From Glutamicibacter sp. MNS18 (GTDB lineage: Bacteria; Actinomycetota; Actinomycetes; Actinomycetales; Micrococcaceae): a DNA stretch of 64,000 nucleotides. Below the pieces are notes generated by a model. The model was not told the DNA's origin. It saw nothing but the letters and a program-made list of their open reading frames with translations, and did no database searches. Positions 24,590-34,037 of this stretch are shown one piece after another. Position numbers and translations under genes: made by a program. Each line of letters starts with the position of its first letter. The first letter of the stretch is position 1. The stretch is from positions 60,648-124,647 of the forward strand of contig NZ_JAPCHW010000012.1 of the NCBI RefSeq assembly GCF_026107515.2, written 5' to 3'.

Positions 24590-25348
24590 ATGGTGTACGG
24601 GGTTCTGGTCATTTTTCTGGCCACGGGTCTGGCGGTGGCCGCAGTGGGTGCGTTGGTGTTAAATATCAGGAAACCAGCGGGGCCAGCGGGATCAGTGGTT
24701 GGCTTCACCAGATTCGTGGCCATCGTCGCGGTGGTATTGCTGGGTATCGCCAATATCTGGGCGGTGGTTGGCAGTTTGGCTGGCGAAGGTGTGGAAGTCA
24801 CCGTGCCTGTCCAGCCGTACTGGCCCGAGCATCCGAATATCACCGATGTGCAGCCGGACCGCGGGGATGCCGTACACAATGAAATCACCGAAGTTCATAT
24901 CACCAGCAGTGTCCTGTCGCTGACCACGCGGATTCTGCTGGCCACCGGTTCGCTACTGCAGGGAGCGGCGGTGCTCTCGGTCGTGATCGCCGTCATCGTC
25001 CTGTGCAACGGCCTGCGGGCCGCACGACCCTTCAGCCAGAGCCTGCGACGCACCGGCCGGATTACCGCGGCGATCGTTATCCTGGGTAGCCTGGCCGGGC
25101 AGGTCATCCATGGCCTTGCCGTGAGCCGCGCCGGCCAAGAATCCTTGGCCGTCACCGGTTGGGCCGCCGAAGGGCTGGCCGGCGAGCTGGCGGCACCATG
25201 GCCGATTCCCACGTTGTTCGTCAGTGTCGACTTCGGGCCGTTCTTCATGGCCCTGGGGATCATGGTGGTGGTTGAGCTGGTGGGTGCGGGGGTGGCGCTG
25301 GACGATGCGCACCGCCAATTGCAGGACGACACCGACGGGCTGGTCTAG
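24590..25348 (+). CDS. DUF2975 family membrane protein
   Basis: 252 residues, ATG 24590, no clear ribosome-binding site and very close to the palindrome, so possibly leaderless. Four or five hydrophobic segments; the segment pattern with RPFSQSLRRTGRITA in the middle and a DFGPFFMALGIMVVVELVGAGVALDDA end is that of DUF2975 proteins. These nearly always sit directly upstream of a tiny Cro/CI-type regulator, as here (two bases apart). The pair's role is unknown; a toxin/antidote or membrane-tied regulator idea has no support in the sequence. Confidence 0.85.
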   Translation: MVYGVLVIFLATGLAVAAVGALVLNIRKPAGPAGSVVGFTRFVAIVAVVLLGIANIWAVVGSLAGEGVEVTVPVQPYWPEHPNITDVQPDRGDAVHNEITEVHITSSVLSLTTRILLATGSLLQGAAVLSVVIAVIVLCNGLRAARPFSQSLRRTGRITAAIVILGSLAGQVIHGLAVSRAGQESLAVTGWAAEGLAGELAAPWPIPTLFVSVDFGPFFMALGIMVVVELVGAGVALDDAHRQLQDDTDGLV

Positions 25349-25350
25349 GG

Positions 25351-25563
25351 GTGGAAGTCGGGAACGTGCGCTGCCGGTTGGGGGAACTGCTGGAGCAGCG
25401 CGGACTGACCCTGGTCCAACTGAGCGAATTGGTGGATGTGAGCGTGGTGAACCTGTCGGTATTGAAGAACAACCGGGCCAAGGCCATCCGCTTTTCCACC
25501 CTCACCGCGATCTGCGCCGCACTGGAATGCGAGATCGGCGACCTGCTGGTCCTGCGGCCATGA
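25351..25563 (+). CDS. Small Cro/CI-type (YozG-like) HTH regulator
   Basis: 70 residues, GTG start two bases after the DUF2975 stop. Almost the whole protein is one helix-turn-helix: GELLEQRGLTLVQLSELVDVSVVNLSVLKNNRAKAIRFSTL-type layout, ending CEIGDLLVLRP, as in YozG proteins. It is the partner of the DUF2975 membrane protein and the likely ligand of the palindrome at 24552-24580. Confidence 0.88.
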   Translation: MEVGNVRCRLGELLEQRGLTLVQLSELVDVSVVNLSVLKNNRAKAIRFSTLTAICAALECEIGDLLVLRP

Positions 25564-25569
25564 CGAAAA

Positions 25570-25607
25570 AGGCCGGACCGCCACGGTGTTCCCGTGCGGT
25601 CCGGCCT
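25570..25607. terminator. Bidirectional terminator
   Basis: AGGCCGGACCGC and its complement form a 12-bp stem, extended by a bulge and ACGG/CCGT, at 25570-25607. It follows the HTH gene directly and is preceded by a run of A, which reads as a T-tract for the convergent peptide transporter. Confidence 0.85.
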
Positions 25608-25628
25608 CCTTGCGAGGGCCCGGGACGG

Positions 25629-27086
25629 CTAGTGCACCGAACCCATCAGCTTCTTCAGGGCCGGAGTCGCAGCCACCATGGCCACGCCCAGCACGACGGC
25701 GGTGCCGCCCATGGCGATGAAATACGGGATCTCATTGCCCTCGGTGTAATAGCCGGCCAACACACCGGACAGCGTGGTGCCCAGTGAGACCGACAGGAAG
25801 AACAAGGCGATCATCTGGGTACCGAAAGCGGCCGGTGCCAGTTTGGTGGTCACGGCCTGGCCGATCGGGGACAGCAGCAACTCGGCGATGGTGCATAGCA
25901 GCAGGATGCCGACCATGGCCAGTAGCGGGGTCTTGGCCAGCGAGTCCAGCGGGATGAAGCACAGGAAGGCGATGCCCACCACGATCAGGGACAATCCGAA
26001 CTTGACGCTGGTGCGTGGCTGGCGGGTGCCCAGCTTGGTCCACAGGGCGGCGAAGACACCGGCCAGCAGGACGATGAACACCGGGTTGATGGACTGGACC
26101 CAGCTCGCCGGCATATCCCACCCGAACAGGTGGCGGTCCAGCCGGGCGTCCGAGTACGCGGCAATGAAGGTGAACTGCTGCTGGAACAGGGCCCAAAACG
26201 CGGCCGAGGCGATGTAGAACGGAATGAACGCATATACGTGCTTGCGTTCGGGGGCAGTGACCCGGGGGCTGCGCAGGATCAGCACGAAGTAGAGCACCGA
26301 GGCGGCGATCACCACATAGGCGATGGTCGAGGCGAGGTTGGCCGGAGTGACGATTTTCAGCGAGAAGGCCAGGACGACGGCCAGGATGACACCGGCGAAG
26401 ACAAGTACGTACCGTTTGCGTTCGGTGGCGGGCAGCGGGTTGGCGACGGTGCGTACCGACGCGGGCAGGTTCTTGCGACCGAACATGTAGATGCCCAGAC
26501 CCAGGGCCATGCCGATGGCCGCCGCACCGAAACCGACATGGAAGCCGTACTGCTTATGCAACAGGCCGGTGAGCAGCGGGCCGAGCAGACCGCCGATGTT
26601 CACGCCCATGTAGAAGATCGAGAACCCGGCATCGGCCTTCGGATCCTCCCTGGAGTACAGCGAGCCGACCAGGGCGGTGGCGTTCGCCTTCAGGCCACCG
26701 GAACCCACGGCCACCAATACCAGGCCGATAGCCAACCCGAGGAAGCCTGGCAGGAAGGCCAGGGCCAGGTGACCGGCCATGATGACTACCGCGGAAACGA
26801 ACAGGACCCGTTCCGAGCCCCACAAGCGGTCGGCGATCCAAGCGCCGAGGATGGTGCTCAGGTAGACCGCGCCACCATAGGCGCCAACCAGTGAGAGGGC
26901 CAAGCCCTGGTCCATGCCCAGGCCACCTTCGGTGACCGAGTGGTACATGTAGTAGGCCAGCAGTGCCTGCATGCCGTAGAAGGAGAAACGCTCCCACATC
27001 TCGACACTGAAGAGATTGGCTAGAGCACCGGGATGACCAAAAAAGGTCCTTCCAGCTTTCTGGGTACTCGGGGTAACAGTAGACAT
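25629..27086 (-). CDS. Proton-dependent di/tripeptide transporter (POT family)
   Basis: 485 residues, about 12-14 membrane segments. The first helix carries the POT signature EMWERFSFYGMQALLAYYM (ExxER proton-coupling motif) and the next loop GAWIADRLWGSERV. SIFYMGVNIGGLLGPLL is the second family signature. It imports di- and tripeptides with protons. The neighbouring minus-strand amidase gene lies upstream of it with an 80-base gap, so peptide or amide use could be linked. Confidence 0.92.
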   Translation of the reverse strand: MSTVTPSTQKAGRTFFGHPGALANLFSVEMWERFSFYGMQALLAYYMYHSVTEGGLGMDQGLALSLVGAYGGAVYLSTILGAWIADRLWGSERVLFVSAVVIMAGHLALAFLPGFLGLAIGLVLVAVGSGGLKANATALVGSLYSREDPKADAGFSIFYMGVNIGGLLGPLLTGLLHKQYGFHVGFGAAAIGMALGLGIYMFGRKNLPASVRTVANPLPATERKRYVLVFAGVILAVVLAFSLKIVTPANLASTIAYVVIAASVLYFVLILRSPRVTAPERKHVYAFIPFYIASAAFWALFQQQFTFIAAYSDARLDRHLFGWDMPASWVQSINPVFIVLLAGVFAALWTKLGTRQPRTSVKFGLSLIVVGIAFLCFIPLDSLAKTPLLAMVGILLLCTIAELLLSPIGQAVTTKLAPAAFGTQMIALFFLSVSLGTTLSGVLAGYYTEGNEIPYFIAMGGTAVVLGVAMVAATPALKKLMGSVH

Positions 27087-27165
27087 GCGTAATATTCTCC
27101 GCCTCTGTTGACTTTGATGCCTACTTCTGAGAGGGATTTCACATGGTTTGGTGGGTCACAGGATT

Positions 27166-28584
27166 CTAGGCTCCGGTCAGCAGCTGATGTGCCAAAATGA
27201 GCAACTTGCCCTCGTCCCCGTGGGGTGAAATGAGCTGGATGCTCATCGGCATCCCGTCCGTCGATGTCGACACCGGGACGGTGATCGCCGCGCAGCCTGC
27301 AACATTCACCATTGAGGTGTAGGGGGTGTATTGGCATTGCAGACGGTAATCGGTCTCGGCACCATGACTGGTGTAGTAGCCGATCTCCGGCGGGGTATGG
27401 GCCATGGCCGGGGTCACCACCACGTCGAAGGCGGACCACTGCGAAATGAAATCAGCCGCGATCTGCTTGATCCGCGCCACCGCGGTCAAGACGGTGGCCT
27501 CGCTGCGCAGTTTGGCACGGCGGCGGAAGCCCGTAGCCAGGGTGCCCAGCTGCTTCTCGTCGACCAGATTCAGGTGTGCAAGCCCCTGGGTCCAGATGGT
27601 CAGGAAGGTTTCCGGGTAGTCCTGGGCATAGTTCAATCTCGCTTCGGCAAGACGGTGACGGGGCTCCAGCAGACGCAATCCGGTGTCGAACGCCTCGCGG
27701 GCCGCGCTGCCCAAGCTGATGTCGTACACGGACTCGAACGGGGAACTGGTGCTGTAGCCGATGCGCAGCCCGCGCAAGGCATCCACCGGCCCGTCCTGGA
27801 GCATCGGCAGATAGCGATCGGCGCCGGTCATCGCATCCAGCAACAGTGCCGCATCCGTGGCATCCCGGGCAATCGGCCCGGATACGGTGAACTTCGGTGC
27901 CCCGTTGGAGTCGAAGTAGCCATCCTGCACATCGGCCGGAACCCGGCCCAATGACGGTTTCAGGCCCACCAGGCCGCAGGCGGCGGCAGGGATCCGCACC
28001 GACCCGCCGCCGTCGCTTCCCGGACCGAAGGGAATCATGCCCGCGGCAACCGCCGCGGCCTGGCCGCCCGAGGAGCCACCGGAGGACAAGGCGGGATTCA
28101 GCGGGTTCCGGGACGGTGGCGCGATCAGGTTCTCCGAATAGCTGCTCAACCCGAACTCGGGGACCTGGGTCTTGCCGGTGAAAATGACCCCGTCGGCCCG
28201 CAACCGGGCCACCATCGGGTGGTCACGGACCGCGGTGACGTGCTTGACCGCGGCCGAACCATAGGTGGTGGGCATCCCCGCCACCTCGTTCAGGTCCTTG
28301 AAGGCGGTGGGCATACCGTGCAAACGCCCGATATCCCCGCGGGAGAACCGTCGGTCGGCCAGGGCGGCGGCCTCCAATGCCCGCTCGGAGAGATATGTGA
28401 AGGCCCCGAGCGAGGTGAACTGCTCGCTTTGGCGCAGGAAATGCTCGGTGACCTCGCGGCTGGAGATCTCACCGGCGGCCAACTGGTTACGCAAAGTCAG
28501 GGCCGAGGGCATTTTCGCCGCGTTGATCGAGTCAATGGGAGCACGGGGCCCCGGGTCACCAGCGATAGCGACACCTCCAGACAT
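27166..28584 (-). CDS. Amidase signature family protein
   Basis: 472 residues. The Ser-cisSer-Lys triad is visible: Lys in PTAFKDLNEV, cis-Ser in PALSSGGSSGGQAAAVAAG, and the nucleophile in FGPGSDGGGSVRIPAAACG. It hydrolyses an amide; members range from GatA to aryl-acylamidases. No gatC/gatB neighbours are present, so a catabolic amidase is more likely than a tRNA amidotransferase subunit. ATG 28584 has only a weak ribosome-binding site. Substrate unknown. Confidence 0.9.
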   Translation of the reverse strand: MSGGVAIAGDPGPRAPIDSINAAKMPSALTLRNQLAAGEISSREVTEHFLRQSEQFTSLGAFTYLSERALEAAALADRRFSRGDIGRLHGMPTAFKDLNEVAGMPTTYGSAAVKHVTAVRDHPMVARLRADGVIFTGKTQVPEFGLSSYSENLIAPPSRNPLNPALSSGGSSGGQAAAVAAGMIPFGPGSDGGGSVRIPAAACGLVGLKPSLGRVPADVQDGYFDSNGAPKFTVSGPIARDATDAALLLDAMTGADRYLPMLQDGPVDALRGLRIGYSTSSPFESVYDISLGSAAREAFDTGLRLLEPRHRLAEARLNYAQDYPETFLTIWTQGLAHLNLVDEKQLGTLATGFRRRAKLRSEATVLTAVARIKQIAADFISQWSAFDVVVTPAMAHTPPEIGYYTSHGAETDYRLQCQYTPYTSMVNVAGCAAITVPVSTSTDGMPMSIQLISPHGDEGKLLILAHQLLTGA

Positions 28585-28766
28585 CTTGACCGTATGGTCT
28601 CCGGCGCAGCCGGGAGATCAAAACAACATCGTAGCAATCGTGGGCCGGACCTACTGGGTTGGCGGCCCGCGCGACCGGTATCGTTTCGAAGGCGCGCGGT
28701 GTCTGCTTTCGGCCGCGATATTAATTAGGCTGGGGATCAACACCCTATGCGAAAGGAACGCCAATC

Positions 28767-29093
28767 ATGAGTGACTTCGAAACCGTTGCCGTCACCGAGG
28801 TGCCCGAGGGCGCGCTGATCCTGGATGTGCGCGAGGATTTTGAGTGGGTGGAGGGGCACGCCGCCGGTGCGGTGCATATTCCGCTGGGCCTGCTTCCCGA
28901 GCGTTTCGAGGAACTGGACATGGATACCGACACCTATGTCATTTGCCGTACCGGTGGACGTTCGGCACAGGCCGCGGCCTGGCTGACCGGAATGGGTTTT
29001 TCGGCCTTCAATGTGGCCGGGGGTACTGATGCCTGGCTGGAAGGCAAGCTGCCCATGGAAGCGGAGAACGGCCAGGAGCCAACCGTCCGATGA
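28767..29093 (+). CDS. Rhodanese-like sulphurtransferase
   Basis: 108 residues, a single rhodanese domain. LILDVREDFEWVEGHAAGAVHIPLG is the family opening; the active-site loop is CRTGGRS with Cys 60, and FNVAGGTDAW closes the domain. It transfers sulphane sulphur to an acceptor. GAAAGGA precedes the ATG. The gene overlaps pheA by four bases (ATGA), so the two are co-translated, though a functional tie is not evident. Confidence 0.93.
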   Translation: MSDFETVAVTEVPEGALILDVREDFEWVEGHAAGAVHIPLGLLPERFEELDMDTDTYVICRTGGRSAQAAAWLTGMGFSAFNVAGGTDAWLEGKLPMEAENGQEPTVR

Positions 29094-30013
29094 GATACGC
29101 GTATCTCGGCCCGGCGGGGACCTTCACCGAAGCGGCGCTGCTGCAGGTGCCGGGGGCGGATGACGCCGAACGGGTTCCGGCAGCCAATGTGGACGAGGCC
29201 CTGGCGATGGTGCTGGACGGTTCGGTTGACGGGGCCATGGTGCCGATCGAGAATTCCGTCGAGGGTGGTGTTTCGGCCACACTGGACGCGATCGCCCGGG
29301 TCGACCACCTGCAGATTGTGCGCGAGGTGCTGATCCCGATCAGTTTCGTCCTGGCTGTCAGGGACGGGATCGAGACCTTGGACCAGATCACCAAGGTCTC
29401 CACCCATGGCCATGCCTGGGCGCAATGCCGGGGCTGGGCCCATGCGAATATTCCCGGGGCGGAATTCATCCAGGCCTCATCCACGGCGGCCGGGGCGTTG
29501 GGCCTGCAGGACCCGGAACAACACCATGAGGCCGCGATCTGTTCGCCCCTGGTGGCGCACGAACGCAACCTGAAGGTGCTGGTTGAGGGGATCGAGGACA
29601 ATGTCGGTGCGGTCACCAGATTCTTCCTGGTCACCCGGCCGGGCCCGCTTCCGGCACCCACCGGTGTGGACAAGTCCACGCTGATCGTCCCGTTGCCCGA
29701 GGACCGTCCCGGTGCGCTGATGGCGCTACTGGAACAGTTCGCCGCCCGCGGGGTGAACCTCTCGCGCATCGAGTCCCGGCCCACCGGCCAGGGGCTGGGT
29801 AGCTATTTCTTCTCCGTGGACATCGATGGCCACCTGGCCGAGGAGCGGGTGGCTGCGGCGTTGACCGGCCTGCACCGCTTGTGCCCGGACCTGAAGTTCC
29901 TCGGTTCCTACAATGCCGCCGAGGGGATCACTCCCACCATCGACTCGCATAATTCCAACGAGGCCTTTGTGCAGGCCCGCGAATGGGTTGCCGAGCTGCT
30001 CAACCGGCTCTAG
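29090..30013 (+). CDS. pheA: Prephenate dehydratase
   Basis: 307 residues. It converts prephenate to phenylpyruvate in phenylalanine synthesis. The catalytic domain (1 to about 185) shows YLGPAGTFTEAAL, VPIENSVEGGVSATLD, and the TRF motif in GAVTRFFLV. The ACT domain (about 200-280) carries the phenylalanine-binding ESRPTGQGLGSYFF, so feedback inhibition is expected. No chorismate mutase domain is attached. It shares its stop with the convergent lipid-kinase-like gene in a CTAG. Confidence 0.94.
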   Translation: MRYAYLGPAGTFTEAALLQVPGADDAERVPAANVDEALAMVLDGSVDGAMVPIENSVEGGVSATLDAIARVDHLQIVREVLIPISFVLAVRDGIETLDQITKVSTHGHAWAQCRGWAHANIPGAEFIQASSTAAGALGLQDPEQHHEAAICSPLVAHERNLKVLVEGIEDNVGAVTRFFLVTRPGPLPAPTGVDKSTLIVPLPEDRPGALMALLEQFAARGVNLSRIESRPTGQGLGSYFFSVDIDGHLAEERVAAALTGLHRLCPDLKFLGSYNAAEGITPTIDSHNSNEAFVQAREWVAELLNRL

Positions 30014-31053
30014 GCAGTCCGGATGCGCAGGGCCGACGGGCTGACCGATACCTCGAGGTTGTTGACCATGCCCGTCGGATCCCCGTCGATCTGCGTGTTC
30101 ATGGGTTCGGTGCAGCGCAATGAGAGTTTCTTGGTCTTGTAGTAGGAGATCACCGGGATCTTGTTCCTGGCCCGGAAGGCGGTCTTCAGGAAGATCCATA
30201 CCCAACCGGCCGCGGACCGCGGGGAGAGCACCACGGCATCCAGCAGCCCGTCATCGAGCTTGGCATCCGGCACGAAATCCAGGCCCTGCAACTTGCCGCA
30301 ATTGGCAAAGAGCACCGAACGCACCCGACGGGTTTGCCAGTTTCCCTCGGAAAGCTGGAAGGAGACCTTTTTGCGGCGGCCGGGCAACTGGCGCAGACCC
30401 GCTTCCGAATAGGCCAGCCACCCCACCTTCTTCTTCAGCTTCTCGTCGGTGTCGTCGAACAGGTCCGCATCGGTGCCGACCCCGGCGATCACCAGGAAGG
30501 CGTGGTCCGCCACGGTCCCGTTCAGGTGCTGCAGCTTCAGGTGCCCCACATCGATCCGACGCACCTCGCCGCGCACCGCCAGGAGGGCGGCGGTCTGCAG
30601 GTCATCGATCGGGATCTCCAGATTGCGGGCCAACAGGTTCCCGGTACCCAGCGGCAGGATCCCCAATGTTGCGTCGGTTCCCTCGAGTCTTTCGGCGACC
30701 GCGCGCACCGTCCCGTCCCCTCCCGCAGCGAGAACCGTGTCATAGCCCTCATCCAGCGCCCGTTGGGCCATCGCCTGGCCGGCATCGGTGAGGCTGGTTT
30801 CCAGCAACAGGGGCGCCTCCAGTCCGGCTTCCTCGCAGACCCGTTGCACCGCGGCATGCGCCTGATCACCCTGTGACTTGGAGGGGTTGATGATCAAGGC
30901 GACTTTTTTCGCCGCGGTCTGCTCGACCGCTTCGGGCTTGCGGATCAAGGGGCTGCTCGGTTCGGACAGCCGGCGGACCGAGATCCAGCTTAGAATTGCT
31001 GCGACTCCGGCACCGCCTGCCAGCGAGGCGAGGATCACGCGGTTTTTATGCAT
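30010..31053 (-). CDS. Diacylglycerol/lipid kinase family protein
   Basis: 347 residues. An N-terminal membrane segment (8-24) is followed by a DAGK catalytic domain: VALIINPSKSQG, AAGGDGTVRAVAERL (ATP-binding GGDGT) and LPLGTGNLLARNL. It probably phosphorylates a diacylglycerol or related lipid at the inner face of the membrane, a recycling step for phospholipid head-group turnover. It has a convergent stop overlap with pheA and is divergent from serS by 38 bases. Confidence 0.9.
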   Translation of the reverse strand: MHKNRVILASLAGGAGVAAILSWISVRRLSEPSSPLIRKPEAVEQTAAKKVALIINPSKSQGDQAHAAVQRVCEEAGLEAPLLLETSLTDAGQAMAQRALDEGYDTVLAAGGDGTVRAVAERLEGTDATLGILPLGTGNLLARNLEIPIDDLQTAALLAVRGEVRRIDVGHLKLQHLNGTVADHAFLVIAGVGTDADLFDDTDEKLKKKVGWLAYSEAGLRQLPGRRKKVSFQLSEGNWQTRRVRSVLFANCGKLQGLDFVPDAKLDDGLLDAVVLSPRSAAGWVWIFLKTAFRARNKIPVISYYKTKKLSLRCTEPMNTQIDGDPTGMVNNLEVSVSPSALRIRTA

Positions 31054-31091
31054 AGTGACTACATCGTACTCAGGGTTGCTAGGCTTATGGT

Positions 31092-32369
31092 GTGATCGAC
31101 CTGAAAATGCTCACCGATAATCCGGATCCATACCGCGCATCCCAACGTGCCCGCGGCGCCGACGAATCCCTCGTTGATGCACTGCTGGAAGCCGATGTGG
31201 CGCGCCGTGAAACCATCGCCGCCTTCGAATCGCTGCGTTCCGAACAGAACGTATTCTCCAAGAAGGTCGGCCAAGCCAAGGGCGAGGAGCGCGCCGCGCT
31301 GCTGGCGGAGGTCAAGGACCTTGCCGCCCGCGTCAAGGTGGCGCAGGCGGCCGCGGACGAGGCCGCCGAGGCCTGCCAGAGGCTGCAGCGGTCATTCCCG
31401 AACCTGATCATCGAGGGGATCCCGGCCGGCGGTGAAGAGGACTTCTCGGTGATCAAGACCGTGGGAACCCCGCGCGATTTCGCCGCCGAGGGCTTCGAGC
31501 CGCTGGACCACCTGCAGATTGCCGAGAAGCTGGGTGCCATTGACATGGAGCGTGGCGCCAAGGTCTCCGGTTCGCGCTTCTACTTCCTGAAGGGCATCGG
31601 TGCCCGCCTGGAACTGGCCATGATGAACATGGCACTGGACCAGGCCGTCTCCTACGGCTTCATCCCGATGATGACCCCGACCCTGGTGCGCCCGGAGATC
31701 ATGCAGGGTACCGGTTTCGATGTGGAACACGATGACGAGATCTACAAGCTCGAACGCGATGACCTGTACCTGGTGGGTACCTCCGAGGTGGCCCTGGCCG
31801 GCTACCACGCCAATGAGATCATGAACCTGTCCGACGGCCCGGTGCGGTACGCCGGCTGGTCCTCCTGCTACCGCCGCGAAGCCGGGGCCGCGGGCAAGGA
31901 TACCCGCGGCATCATCCGTGTGCACCAGTTCAACAAGCTGGAAATGTTCGTCTACACCACCATCGAGCAGGCGGAGGCCGAACACGCCCGCCTGCTGGCG
32001 TGGGAAGAGGAAATGCTGGCCAAGATGGAGCTGTCCTACCGGGTCATCGACACCGCAGCCGGCGACCTGGGCATGAGCGCCGCGCGCAAGTTCGACTGCG
32101 AGGCCTGGGTGCCGACGCAGCAGACCTACCGCGAGCTGACCTCGACCTCGAACTGCACCACCTTCCAGGCCCGCCGCCTGAACATCCGCGAACGCGAAAT
32201 CGTGGACGGCAAGGCCGGCAAGACCCGTGCGGTGGCCACCCTGAACGGCACCCTGGCCACCACCCGCTGGCTGGTCGCCATCCTGGAGAACCACCAGAAC
32301 CCCGATGGTACCGTGAACGTGCCCAAGGCGCTGCAGCCCTACCTCGGTGGACTGGAAGTCCTGTCCTAG
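31092..32369 (+). CDS. serS: Seryl-tRNA synthetase
   Basis: 425 residues, GTG start at 31092. The N-terminal coiled-coil arm (about 25-110) grips the tRNA; the class II catalytic core has motif 2 in [31 protein letters not shown] and motif 3 in [28 protein letters not shown] and [10 protein letters not shown] are SerRS-specific. It charges tRNA-Ser with serine. A strong terminator follows. Confidence 0.97.
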   Translation: MIDLKMLTDNPDPYRASQRARGADESLVDALLEADVARRETIAAFESLRSEQNVFSKKVGQAKGEERAALLAEVKDLAARVKVAQAAADEAAEACQRLQRSFPNLIIEGIPAGGEEDFSVIKTVGTPRDFAAEGFEPLDHLQIAEKLGAIDMERGAKVSGSRFYFLKGIGARLELAMMNMALDQAVSYGFIPMMTPTLVRPEIMQGTGFDVEHDDEIYKLERDDLYLVGTSEVALAGYHANEIMNLSDGPVRYAGWSSCYRREAGAAGKDTRGIIRVHQFNKLEMFVYTTIEQAEAEHARLLAWEEEMLAKMELSYRVIDTAAGDLGMSAARKFDCEAWVPTQQTYRELTSTSNCTTFQARRLNIREREIVDGKAGKTRAVATLNGTLATTRWLVAILENHQNPDGTVNVPKALQPYLGGLEVLS

Positions 32370-32389
32370 GCAGGCTGGCCCGCCCGTAC

Positions 32390-32421
32390 CCGGGAACCGG
32401 TGGACAACCACCGGTTCCCGG
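32390..32421 (+). terminator. Terminator after serS
   Basis: Perfect 14-bp stem CCGGGAACCGGTGG / CCACCGGTTCCCGG with loop ACAA, followed by TCATTTAA. Confidence 0.88.
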
Positions 32422-32496
32422 TCATTTAACCGGCTGTTCATCACCGGTGTGCCCCGGGTCATCGCCAATTTGGGTACAAGATGGTTCACTGGTTCC

Positions 32497-33327
32497 ATGA
32501 CTGTTATGACGAAGACCGGCAACGAGGACCGGTTGACCAATGGAAAATTAATGGTGTGCCTAGACGTTGACGGCACGATCGTGAATCACCGGGGCGAAAT
32601 GAGCCAGCCGGTCCGGCACACCGCCCGTGACGTGGTGGCCGCAGGGCACGAGGTCGTGGTCTCCACCGGCCGGTCGCTGGGCGCGACCCTGCCGGTGGCC
32701 CGCGAGCTGGGTATCGACCGCGGCTACGTGGTGGCCTGCAACGGTGGGGTGATCGCCAAGATCGCCGGCACAGAGGTGGAAGTGATCCACCGTGAGGTAT
32801 TCGACCCCTCGCTGGTCCTGGCCACGCTGTGGCGCACCATGCCCCATGCCAAATATGCGTTGGAGAACGAACAGGGCGAGTTCCTCTCCAGCGACGATTT
32901 CAGCGATGCCAGTTTCGGTGCCCCGGCCCGCGTCGTCGGATTCGACGAACTGGTCAACAGCAAGGCGGTGCGCGTGGTGGTGTTCTCCACGGACGCGACC
33001 GCCGAGGAGTTCGGACAAGCCGTCCACGGCCTGGGTCTATCCGGGGTGACCTATTCGGTGGGATGGACCGCATGGCTGGATATCGCCGCGGAAGGCACCA
33101 CCAAGGCCAGCGGGCTCGAACGCCTGCGCGGCACCCTGGGGTTCGACTCAGCGGCCACGTTGGCCGTGGGGGATGGGCGAAACGACATCGAGATGCTGCA
33201 GTGGGCCGGAACCGGTGTGGCCATGGGCCAGGCCCCGGACGAGGTCAAGGCCGCGGCCGATACGGTGACCACCTCGGTGGACGAGGACGGTCTGGTGGCC
33301 GTGCTGCAGGGCGTGCTGGATAGCTAG
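32497..33327 (+). CDS. HAD-IIB (Cof-type) phosphatase
   Basis: 276 residues from ATG 32497 (ATG 32506 also possible; no clear ribosome-binding site). Motif I is CLDVDGTIVNHRG with two Asp; motif II is VVSTGRS; the cap inserts between; motif IV is LAVGDGRNDIEMLQWAGTGVAMGQA. It dephosphorylates small phosphorylated metabolites such as sugar phosphates or cofactor precursors; the true substrate is not readable. Its stop shares CTAG with the convergent SatD-like gene. Confidence 0.88.
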   Translation: MTVMTKTGNEDRLTNGKLMVCLDVDGTIVNHRGEMSQPVRHTARDVVAAGHEVVVSTGRSLGATLPVARELGIDRGYVVACNGGVIAKIAGTEVEVIHREVFDPSLVLATLWRTMPHAKYALENEQGEFLSSDDFSDASFGAPARVVGFDELVNSKAVRVVVFSTDATAEEFGQAVHGLGLSGVTYSVGWTAWLDIAAEGTTKASGLERLRGTLGFDSAATLAVGDGRNDIEMLQWAGTGVAMGQAPDEVKAAADTVTTSVDEDGLVAVLQGVLDS

Positions 33328-33926
33328 GACTGGTCGGCCAACTCAAGCAGCCGGGCGATCCCGGCGCGGGCGTCGTATTCGTCGTTGAAGCCGGAGCGCA
33401 CGATCGCCGCGGATACCGCCTGCGGGGTGATGTCCAGGGCCTCGGCGATGGCCCGCTGCTGGCCACGCACCCCCGGGATCATCAGATCCACCACCGCCCA
33501 TTCCGCCTCGCTGCGGGTGCGGATGGACTGCCCCAGTAGCCGCAGCAGTCCCTCGATACCGGTGTCCAGCTGCTCATCGGGGCCCGAGACACAGATCGGA
33601 ACACGCTCCCCGCGGTGCCCGGCCGCGTCCAACGCGCCCAATGCCCGGCGAACCGCGCGTCCATCGACCAGGTCGGCGTCCTCGGGGACGGGTTCGTAGA
33701 GCGGGCCGATGCCCAGTCCGATATTGCAGAAGTTCAACCGGGCGGTGCGCAGGATCGCGTCCACGGCCGCCGGGGCGTCGCTGGGTACCCCGAGCAGCAG
33801 GCGGCCGGACAGCGCGGTAAAGGGCGCATGGGTGCCCACCTGTTCAAGTTGCCGCCACAACGCCTCACTGGCGGCAGCCACGTCGGTCACCGAGCGGGGC
33901 CTGGGGCTGAGCGCAACGACAAACAT
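33324..33926 (-). CDS. SatD-like protein with C-terminal HTH
   Basis: 200 residues. The middle segment NFCNIGLGIGPLYEPVPEDADLVDGRAVRRALGALDAAG recalls SatD-type proteins (glycine-rich GIG followed by an Arg/Ala helix). The end, GQQRAIAEALDITPQAVSAAIVRSG, reads as a helix-turn-helix. Function unknown, possibly a nucleotide- or DNA-binding regulator. It is alone, convergent with the HAD gene and divergent from the Ser/Thr kinase gene by 111 bases. Confidence 0.6.
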   Translation of the reverse strand: MFVVALSPRPRSVTDVAAASEALWRQLEQVGTHAPFTALSGRLLLGVPSDAPAAVDAILRTARLNFCNIGLGIGPLYEPVPEDADLVDGRAVRRALGALDAAGHRGERVPICVSGPDEQLDTGIEGLLRLLGQSIRTRSEAEWAVVDLMIPGVRGQQRAIAEALDITPQAVSAAIVRSGFNDEYDARAGIARLLELADQS

Positions 33927-34037
33927 GGCTTAAGTATTGCCTGTTGCACCTGCTTTGTCCTGTGTTTGGCCGGATATGACCGTGGTACCGGGGGCGCGTG
34001 TCCTAGGCTGGTATCTGGAGGAAGCTAAGGAGAGCGC

